Of a DNA stretch of 5,733 nucleotides, positions 1-5,733 are shown in pieces. The notes under the pieces are model-generated. The model saw only the letters and a program-made list of their open reading frames with translations, had not been told where the DNA came from and did no database searches. The translations under genes and the position numbers were made by a program. This stretch comes from an uncultured Marmoricola sp. (GTDB lineage: Bacteria > Actinomycetota > Actinomycetes > Propionibacteriales > Nocardioidaceae). Positions within the stretch are counted from its first letter, which is position 1. Every line of letters starts with the position of its first letter. The DNA lies in NCBI GenBank assembly GCA_937868455.1, contig CALMMO010000160.1, positions 1-5,733 on the forward strand, in the 5' to 3' direction.

Positions 1-189
1 CGCCCAGGTGGCGTGGGTCAGCGCGATCGGCAGGCACCGTCCGCCGTTGTAATCAACATGTTCGCCGATCAGATTGACCCGCCCCGGGGCGCGGCCAATG
101 TGTGCGGGTTCGACGCCAAATGCCTGGACAAACGCGGCCCGCGCGCGATCACGCATGAGATCAGCAGACACGTCCTCGATGTTGTGCAT
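1..189 (-). CDS. galK: Galactokinase, N-terminal fragment (3' part lies off the left edge)
   Basis: Galactokinase phosphorylates alpha-D-galactose at C1 with ATP, the first committed step of the Leloir pathway in the cytoplasm. Reading the minus strand from the ATG at 189-187 gives 63 codons open to the window edge. Residues 33-50 carry the galactokinase signature of the GHMP kinase superfamily, with the core [15 protein letters not shown] (residues 36-50); the E-H-x-D-Y part belongs to the galactose-binding site. About 30 residues precede the signature, close to the usual spacing, so this start is likely correct. The ATP-binding GHMP motifs and the rest of the protein (about 380 residues in the family) lie outside the window. 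No clear Shine-Dalgarno precedes the ATG. The gene is divergent from guaB1, with 16 bp between the start codons. The family call is secure; whether the gene is intact cannot be judged. Confidence 0.94.
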   Translation of the reverse strand, partial: MHNIEDVSADLMRDRARAAFVQAFGVEPAHIGRAPGRVNLIGEHVDYNGGRCLPIALTHATWA

Positions 190-1664
<1,475 letters not shown>

Positions 1665-1682
1665 CCCAAAGTGGTACCAGTG

Positions 1683-1711
1683 TGAAAGGTGCGCAAGATC
1701 TTTGCTATCGT
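1683..1711 (+). promoter_or_regulatory. Probable promoter of tRNA-Leu
   Basis: A -35-like GTGAAA (1683-1688, 4 of 6 matches to TTGACA) is followed by a 17-bp spacer and the -10 box TATCGT (1706-1711), which fits TAnnnT. A TG one base upstream (1703-1704) gives an extended -10. Transcription would start near 1718, about 30 nt before the tRNA. This is the best sigma70-type match in the 105-bp gap between guaB1 and the tRNA. Confidence 0.55.
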
Positions 1712-1747
1712 TCCCGTGCTGATCAGCCCTGCGGGTTGGTCCCACTC

Positions 1748-1835
1748 GTCCGGGTGGCGGAATAGGCAGACGCGCTAGCTTGAGGTGCTAGTCCCCGTAT
1801 AGGGGGTGGGGGTTCAAGTCCCCCCTCGGACACCA
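1748..1835 (+). tRNA. tRNA-Leu (anticodon GAG)
   Basis: The 88-nt class II tRNA folds completely. The acceptor stem GTCCGGG (1748-1754) pairs with CTCGGAC (1825-1831), with one G-T wobble. The D stem is GCG (1757-1759) with CGC (1771-1773). The anticodon stem CTAGC (1775-1779) pairs with GCTAG (1787-1791) around the loop TTGAGGT, giving anticodon GAG at 1782-1784. A long variable arm (1792-1807, CCCC pairing with GGGG) is typical of leucine tRNAs. The T arm is GGGGG-TTCAAGT-CCCCC (1808-1824). Discriminator A1832 and CCA (1833-1835) are encoded. It reads CUC and CUU codons. No terminator separates it from the peptidase gene 40 bp downstream, so read-through is possible. Confidence 0.97.
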
Positions 1836-1875
1836 CAGTTTGACCACGGCCCCTTGACCATCGCACTAGGGCAAG

Positions 1876-3192
1876 ATGTGGCACATGCCAATCGACCAAA
1901 GCTATGACCCCAGCCTTGAGGTTGCCCAGCTGTGCTCGGATTTGATCCGCATCGACACCTCAAACGATGGCAGTGACGATGGCCCCGGGGAGCGCCTTGC
2001 CGCGGAGTACGTCGCACAACTCCTCGACGATGTCGGCATCGAGTCAGAGATCTGGGAGGGAGTACCAGGTCGCGCCAATGTCATGGCACGTTGGGGCGGT
2101 GACGAAGGCGAACCACTCCTGATTCACGGCCACCTCGATGTCGTACCCGCCCAGGCACACGAATGGCAGGTGCATCCCTTCTCTGGCGAGATTCGTGACG
2201 GCATGGTGTGGGGCCGCGGAGCGGTCGACATGAAGGACTTCGACGCCATGTTGCTGTCCGTGGTCCGAGCGCGAGCGCAGGCTGGTGCTGTTCCCAAGCG
2301 GCCAATCCTGCTGTGCTTCACTGCCGATGAAGAGGCCGGTGGCAGCAAGGGTGCTCGACAACTCGTTGATCACCGCCCCGAGTTCTTCGAGGGAGCCAAA
2401 CTCGCAGTGGGTGAGGTCGGCGGCTTCAGCGTGATGGTGCGCGACCAGCGGATTTACCTGATCGAAGCAGCTGAGAAGGGCATGGCCTGGATGCGGCTCA
2501 CTGCCAAGGGCACGGCCGGTCATGGCTCGATGCGCCACCGCGACAACGCAGTCACTCGGATCGCTGAGGCAGTCGCCCGCATTGGCCGCCACACATGGCC
2601 AGTTCACCTGACAGACCCCATGAAAGTGCTGTTGGCATCAGTGGGGGAGGTCGTTGGTGTCGAGGCCACACCCGACAACGCTGAGGAGCTCGTGGAGGAG
2701 TTTGGCCCAGCCGCGCGCATGCTGGCCTCGGTCATTCGCAACACCAGCAACCCCACCATGCTCAAGGCTGGCTACAAGGTCAACGTGGTGCCCGGCGAGG
2801 CCTCAGCGTACGTCGACGGGCGATTCTTGCCCGGACACGATGATGACTTCTTCGAGACAGTGCGCGCATTGGCCGGAGAGGGCGTCGAGGTGCATCGCGA
2901 GACTCACCAACCGGCGCTGGAGAATCGCTTCTCTGGGCCTCTCGTCGACGCGATTGTGGCCAGCCTGGCGGCAGAAGACCCAGATGCCGTGATCGCGCCG
3001 TACCTTATGAGTGGTGGCACTGACGCCAAACAGTTCGCCCCGCTGGGAATCAGAGGCTACGGCTTCACTCCGCTTCGCCTGCCCGCCGACCTGGACTTCA
3101 CCGGGCTCTTCCACGGAGTCGATGAGAGGGTGCCGGTGGAGTCTTTGGAGTTCGGCACCCGGGTGTTTGACCGCTTTCTGGACCTGGTCTAG
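1876..3192 (+). CDS. M20/M25/M40-family zinc metallopeptidase (dipeptidase/deacylase-like)
   Basis: A 438-residue cytoplasmic M20-family hydrolase, related to dipeptidases, ArgE/DapE and carboxypeptidase G2; no signal peptide is seen. The dinuclear metal site appears complete: His86 and Asp88 in HGHLDVVP, bridging Asp118 in GRGAVDMKD, general base Glu152 and ligand Glu153 in ADEEAGG, Glu180 in VGEVGG, and His413 in FHGVDERVP. The dimerisation (lid) domain, about residues 200-320, carries GTAGHGSMRH (212-221) and the substrate-side NVVPGEASAYVDGR (303-316). GGTDAKQF (380-387) is the late conserved loop. Length is normal for actinobacterial members. The substrate cannot be read from sequence. 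The start is uncertain: ATG 1876 has AGGG four bases upstream, a tight spacing, and ATG 1885 would also suit, removing three residues. The gene follows tRNA-Leu by 40 bp, and its TAG stop overlaps that of the convergent DUF5703-like gene. Confidence 0.93.
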   Translation: MWHMPIDQSYDPSLEVAQLCSDLIRIDTSNDGSDDGPGERLAAEYVAQLLDDVGIESEIWEGVPGRANVMARWGGDEGEPLLIHGHLDVVPAQAHEWQVHPFSGEIRDGMVWGRGAVDMKDFDAMLLSVVRARAQAGAVPKRPILLCFTADEEAGGSKGARQLVDHRPEFFEGAKLAVGEVGGFSVMVRDQRIYLIEAAEKGMAWMRLTAKGTAGHGSMRHRDNAVTRIAEAVARIGRHTWPVHLTDPMKVLLASVGEVVGVEATPDNAEELVEEFGPAARMLASVIRNTSNPTMLKAGYKVNVVPGEASAYVDGRFLPGHDDDFFETVRALAGEGVEVHRETHQPALENRFSGPLVDAIVASLAAEDPDAVIAPYLMSGGTDAKQFAPLGIRGYGFTPLRLPADLDFTGLFHGVDERVPVESLEFGTRVFDRFLDLV

Positions 3193-3410
3193 TCCCACTG
3201 CTGGCGCACGATGCGCCGGCGCAGGACCACGTGGCGCACCCCGTCCGCGCCGATGCGCACACGATCGAGTTCCCAGCCAGAACGCTCAGCTTGTTCGACC
3301 AAGAACCTGGTCACAAATGAGCGGGAGAAGTCTCGTGGGATGTCGTAGTTGAGGAACTCCAGTTCGACGCCAGGTCGCAACGCTCGTCGAGTGCGCGTCG
3401 AGGTGGTCAT
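3189..3410 (-). CDS. Small DUF5703-like protein of unknown function
   Basis: A 73-residue, strongly basic protein. Its core resembles the small actinobacterial DUF5703 family as I remember it: an IPRDFSR stretch (residues 24-30), then WELDRVRIGADG (46-57) and an arginine-rich tail with LRRRIVR (63-69). No membrane segment, signal peptide or metal motif is visible, and I do not know a function. It is the second gene of an operon with the aldo/keto reductase, with only 9 bp between that stop and this ATG. No Shine-Dalgarno is evident, so translation probably depends on the upstream gene. It converges on the M20 peptidase, and the two TAG stops lie within one CTAG (3189-3192). Its codon use looks like that of its neighbours, and the compact fit between two real genes supports its being genuine. 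The family name is from memory and should be checked by profile search. Confidence 0.82.
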   Translation of the reverse strand: MTTSTRTRRALRPGVELEFLNYDIPRDFSRSFVTRFLVEQAERSGWELDRVRIGADGVRHVVLRRRIVRQQWD

Positions 3411-3419
3411 AGCTGCGGA

Positions 3420-4370
3420 CTAGACGTGAGCCGAGGCGTCGTTAAGTGCGGCGGCAATTTCAGGAGGCAACGTGACGTCTTCGACACTGAGTGCCTGCTT
3501 CAACTGGTGGACGTTGCGAGCACCCACAATCGCGGATGTCATGCCGGGGCGATCACGCACCCAGGCCAGCGCCACCTCAACGGGCGTGTGCCCCAGGCCC
3601 TGCGCGGCCCGAACAACCGCTGAGACCACACCGCGATGCGGCTCGCCCAGGTAGGGCGCGATGAAGGCGGCAAGTTCGTCATCGGCTCCCCGCGAGTCTC
3701 CAGGGATGCTGTGCTGATATTTGCCGGTTAGGGCGCCACGTCCCAGTGGCGACCAGGCCAAGACGCCCATGCCGCACGCAGAAGCTGCAGCCAAGACATC
3801 GTGTTCTGGATCGCGGTTGAGCAAGGAGTACTCGACCTGAGTCGACGCCAAGCGCACTCGAGAGTGGTTGGCTTCTTGCCAGGTCGCAGCACGGGCGGTC
3901 TGCCAGCCGTTGTAGTTGGAGATGCCTGCGTAGGCCACTCGGCCACTAGAGACCGCAAAGTCCAACGCTGAGAGCGTCTCCTCGAAAGGAACCTCGTCTG
4001 ACCATCGCTGCACCTGCCAGAGGTCGATGAAGTCGACCCCGAGCCTGGCCAAGGACGCGTCGAGTGTGCGCAGCAAACCAGCACGGGAGACATCGACCCT
4101 GCGAACGCCACCGTGCCAACTGATCCCGGCTTTGGTGGCCACAACCACTTCGTCACGAGGTACGGCGCTGCCGAGCAGCGAGCCCAACAGGCGTTCTGAT
4201 TCACCCTCGGAGTAGTTGGCGGCGGTGTCGACCAGCGTGCCTCCGGCGGCCACGAAGGTCAGGAGTTCCTCCTTGGCCTCATGTTCGTCGGTCTCCTGAG
4301 CCCAGCCCAAGGTGCCTAGCCCCAATCGAGAGACTTTCAACCCAGTCTTGCCCAGGTGCCGCTGCTGCAT
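3420..4370 (-). CDS. Aldo/keto reductase with Gln in place of the tetrad His
   Basis: A 316-residue NADPH-dependent aldo/keto reductase-family TIM-barrel protein, probably a cytoplasmic oxidoreductase of unknown substrate. MQQRHLGKTGLKVSRLGLG is the typical N-terminus. Catalytic Asp48 and Tyr53 lie in DTAANYSEGESE and Lys80 in VVVATKAG. The fourth tetrad residue, normally His in a DLWQVHxWD-like motif, is Gln121 in DLWQVQRWS (CAG, plus 4010-4008). Cofactor-site motifs are present: GISNYNGWQ (149-157), SPLGRGALTGKY (207-218) and IVGARNVHQLKQAL (281-294). The start at 4370 is preferred over the upstream in-frame GTG at 4469: it gives the family N-terminus and sits 7 nt after a TAnnnT -10 box, suggesting a leaderless mRNA. 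It is the first gene of a two-gene operon with the DUF5703-like protein and diverges from uppP. The altered tetrad may reduce or change activity; the AKR6 potassium-channel beta subunits also lack the His (Asn there). Confidence 0.93.
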   Translation of the reverse strand: MQQRHLGKTGLKVSRLGLGTLGWAQETDEHEAKEELLTFVAAGGTLVDTAANYSEGESERLLGSLLGSAVPRDEVVVATKAGISWHGGVRRVDVSRAGLLRTLDASLARLGVDFIDLWQVQRWSDEVPFEETLSALDFAVSSGRVAYAGISNYNGWQTARAATWQEANHSRVRLASTQVEYSLLNRDPEHDVLAAASACGMGVLAWSPLGRGALTGKYQHSIPGDSRGADDELAAFIAPYLGEPHRGVVSAVVRAAQGLGHTPVEVALAWVRDRPGMTSAIVGARNVHQLKQALSVEDVTLPPEIAAALNDASAHV

Positions 4371-4383
4371 GCCGGTCAACCTA
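4371..4383 (-). promoter_or_regulatory. Leaderless-type -10 box for the aldo/keto reductase operon
   Basis: Read on the minus strand, TAGGTT (plus 4383-4378) fits TAnnnT and is followed by 7 nt (GACCGGC) and then the ATG at 4370. The arrangement matches the one in front of guaB1, with the same TAG-n-TT hexamer pattern and spacing. No good -35 box is seen at 16-18 bp. There is no Shine-Dalgarno before this ATG, which agrees with leaderless translation. Confidence 0.55.
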
Positions 4384-4421
4384 GCCCGCGGGTCGAACGC
4401 GAGCCAGACAGACTCGCCGCG

Positions 4422-4427
4422 TAGGCT
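4422..4427 (+). promoter_or_regulatory. Candidate -10 box for uppP
   Basis: TAGGCT fits TAnnnT on the plus strand within the 100-bp divergent gap. It would start transcription near 4434 and give a leader of about 37 nt that includes the uppP ribosome binding site. No clear -35 box lies at the usual distance, so this is a weak call. Confidence 0.3.
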
Positions 4428-4452
4428 CGGCGCGCCGCAAACTGCGCACTCT

Positions 4453-4458
4453 GGGAGG
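4453..4458 (+). promoter_or_regulatory. Ribosome binding site of uppP
   Basis: GGGAGG is the one strong Shine-Dalgarno sequence next to a start codon in this window. It sits 12 nt before the ATG at 4471, slightly farther than optimal. It supports that start, which also gives the normal N-terminus of the family, and contrasts with the leaderless-type starts of guaB1 and the reductase. Confidence 0.6.
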
Positions 4459-4470
4459 CCTTGAACCACG

Positions 4471-5298
4471 ATGGACTATTTCGACGCGATCATCCTTGGC
4501 ATCGTCGAAGGACTGACTGAGTTTTTACCAGTCTCCTCCACGGGCCATCTCACGATTGCCGAGAAGTTGTTGGGCCTCAAAGTCGATGACCCTCACATCA
4601 CTGCCTTCACCGCCGTGATTCAGATGGGCGCCATCGCGGCAGTGTTGCTGTATTTCGCCAAGGACATCTGGGCCATCGCAAGTGCCTGGGTAGGCGGGCT
4701 GTTTAAGCCTGAACTGCGTGGCACCTTCGATCACCGCATGGGTTGGTACGTCATTGTCGGTTCGATCCCGATCGGCATTGTCGGCTTTGCTGGAAAGGAC
4801 CTGATCAAAGGCCCGCTGCGCTCTCTTTGGGTTGTCGCCATCGCACTCATCGCCTGGAGTGCGGTGATGTGGATCGCCGAGCGCCGGGGCACTCAGGAGC
4901 GCACAGAGCGCGACCTAAGGATGAGCGATGCACTGGTGATCGGCTTGGCCCAATGCATCGCGTTGGTGCCAGGAGTCTCGCGCTCGGGAGCCACGATGTC
5001 GGCTGGTTTGTTCCGCAACCTTGACCGGGTCTCGGCGACTCGCCTGAGCTTCTTCCTCTCAATTCCCGCACTCACTGCGGCTGGCCTTTACGAACTCAAA
5101 GACGCACTCGGTGGGGGAGTTGGGCTTGGCCCGACGCTCGTAGGCACAGCCGTGAGTTTCGTGGTCGCGTACGCCGCAGTGGCCTGGCTCCTCAAATTCG
5201 TCGCGGGCCACTCGATCGTCTCGTTCGTTCCTTACCGCGTCGTCCTAGGCTTAGGCCTCATCGCCGCGCTCGTCAGTGGCGCAATCGCAGCGACTTAA
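4471..5298 (+). CDS. uppP: Undecaprenyl-diphosphate phosphatase (BacA/UppP)
   Basis: This integral membrane enzyme removes a phosphate from undecaprenyl diphosphate, regenerating the lipid carrier for peptidoglycan and other wall polymers; extra copies are known to give bacitracin resistance. The 275-residue length is normal for the family. Both active-site motifs are intact: EGLTEFLPVSSTGHL (residues 13-27), with Glu13, Glu17, Ser23 and His26 corresponding to the essential residues of E. coli BacA, and LVPGVSRSGAT (165-175), with Ser170 and Arg171. Hydrophobic stretches near residues 45-62, 92-107, 119-136, 153-168, 192-206, 221-241 and 252-272, plus the re-entrant N-terminal motif, fit the polytopic fold. 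The gene diverges from the aldo/keto reductase. At its 3' end its TAA overlaps the TAA of the convergent corA gene. The call is secure. Confidence 0.97.
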   Translation: MDYFDAIILGIVEGLTEFLPVSSTGHLTIAEKLLGLKVDDPHITAFTAVIQMGAIAAVLLYFAKDIWAIASAWVGGLFKPELRGTFDHRMGWYVIVGSIPIGIVGFAGKDLIKGPLRSLWVVAIALIAWSAVMWIAERRGTQERTERDLRMSDALVIGLAQCIALVPGVSRSGATMSAGLFRNLDRVSATRLSFFLSIPALTAAGLYELKDALGGGVGLGPTLVGTAVSFVVAYAAVAWLLKFVAGHSIVSFVPYRVVLGLGLIAALVSGAIAAT

Positions 5299-5733
5299 AG
5301 CCACCCAGCACGCTTGGAAGCCACCCAGATGCCAGCGGCACTCAGAGCCATGAGCAGCAGCGACATCGGGTAGCCGAACACCCAGTGAAGTTCGGGCATG
5401 TGGTTGAAGTTCATCCCATAAATGCCGGCGATCAATGTGGGTGCAGCAATCATCCCGACGATGGCCGATATCTTGCGCATGTCATCGTTTTGACGGATCG
5501 AGATCGCGGCCAAGTGAGCCTCAAAGGCCGTGGAGAGCAGTTGGTCGAGCGAGTCAACAGTTTCGGCCACACGACTCAAGTGGTCCGCGACATCGCGGAA
5601 ATAGGGACCGGCCTCAGGATCAAGTCCCCGCACAGCACCAGTGGTGAAGCGAAAGACAGGCTCGCGTAGCGGATGGATCGCCCGACGCATCTCAGCCAAT
5701 TCGCGCTTGAGCAGATAGATCCGCTTGGAATCG
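5295..5733 (-). CDS. corA: CorA-family magnesium channel, C-terminal fragment (5' part lies off the right edge)
   Basis: CorA proteins are homopentameric inner-membrane channels for Mg2+ (also Co2+ and Ni2+), gated by Mg2+ bound to the cytoplasmic domain. The 145 visible residues start inside the long stalk helix (DSKRIYLLKRELAEMRRAI) and show the HPLREP turn. A second charged helix leads to NDDMRKISAIVGMIAAPTLI, the first membrane segment. The diagnostic GMN selectivity motif follows in IYGMNFNHMPEL, then a second membrane segment and a short basic tail, KRAGWL. The order and spacing are those of a complete CorA C-terminus. The reading frame stays open to the window edge, so the TTG at 5699 is only an internal Leu codon. 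The stop overlaps that of uppP within TTAA (5295-5298). The family assignment is secure; magnesium specificity is inferred. Confidence 0.96.
   Translation of the reverse strand, partial: DSKRIYLLKRELAEMRRAIHPLREPVFRFTTGAVRGLDPEAGPYFRDVADHLSRVAETVDSLDQLLSTAFEAHLAAISIRQNDDMRKISAIVGMIAAPTLIAGIYGMNFNHMPELHWVFGYPMSLLLMALSAAGIWVASKRAGWL

Noticed and set aside
2044..2607. 187-codon open frame antisense to the M20 peptidase
   Set aside because: It has no recognisable motif and lies fully inside a gene with complete catalytic motifs. Long antisense frames are expected in high-GC coding DNA.
3728..4204. 158-codon minus-strand frame inside the aldo/keto reductase
   Set aside because: It is a shifted-frame shadow of the reductase, rich in Arg, Trp and Ser, with no family resemblance.
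4371..4469. In-frame N-terminal extension of the aldo/keto reductase from a GTG at 4469, containing CAVCG
   Set aside because: It adds 33 residues not typical of the family, covers the uppP ribosome binding site and begins 1 bp from the uppP start. The internal ATG at 4370 has a -10 box at leaderless distance and a canonical N-terminus. A single CxxC is not enough to call a zinc-binding segment.
5697..5699. TTG at 5699 as the start of the CorA-like gene
   Set aside because: The frame remains open to 5733 and the upstream codons continue a typical CorA stalk helix, so this is an internal leucine codon.

Overview
The window reads as a compact stretch of chromosome from a high-GC Gram-positive bacterium (Actinomycetota). 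The base composition looks high-GC by eye. It also carries a CBS-domain GuaB1-type enzyme, a small protein resembling the actinobacterial DUF5703 family, and start codons lying 7 nt downstream of TAnnnT -10 boxes, the usual sign of leaderless mRNAs in actinobacteria. No mobile element, CRISPR array, toxin or defence module is visible, and coding sequence fills almost all of it. I would not claim a genus.

Layout. (1) 1-189, minus strand: the first 63 residues of galactokinase (galK), running off the left edge. (2) 206-1642, plus: guaB1, an IMPDH/GMP-reductase-family enzyme with a CBS pair. Its C-terminal motifs look like GMP reductase rather than IMP dehydrogenase. Only 16 bp separate its start from that of galK, and -10-like boxes for both genes overlap there. 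(3) 1621-1664: a near-perfect 22-bp tandem duplication whose first copy ends exactly on the guaB1 stop codon. (4) 1748-1835, plus: tRNA-Leu(GAG) with encoded CCA and a plausible promoter. (5) 1876-3192, plus: an M20-family metallopeptidase. (6) 3189-3410 and 3420-4370, minus: an operon running from an aldo/keto reductase to the small DUF5703-like protein, convergent with the peptidase. (7) 4471-5298, plus: uppP, undecaprenyl-diphosphate phosphatase, divergent from the reductase across 100 bp. (8) 5295-5733, minus: the C-terminal part of a CorA-type magnesium channel, running off the right edge.

The genes do not form one pathway. galK serves galactose catabolism, guaB1 purine interconversion, uppP recycling of the lipid carrier for cell-wall synthesis, corA magnesium uptake, and the tRNA decodes CUC/CUU leucine codons. 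The peptidase, DUF5703-like protein, reductase and uppP may be a conserved actinobacterial neighbourhood, but that is recollection and inference rather than something the window proves.

The points most worth a second look are the GMP-reductase signature of the CBS-containing GuaB1, a His-to-Gln change at the catalytic tetrad of the aldo/keto reductase, two leaderless-type promoters with identical 7-nt spacing, the overlapping -10 boxes between galK and guaB1, and two convergent gene pairs whose stop codons overlap inside a 4-bp palindrome. I found no clearly novel multi-gene system.
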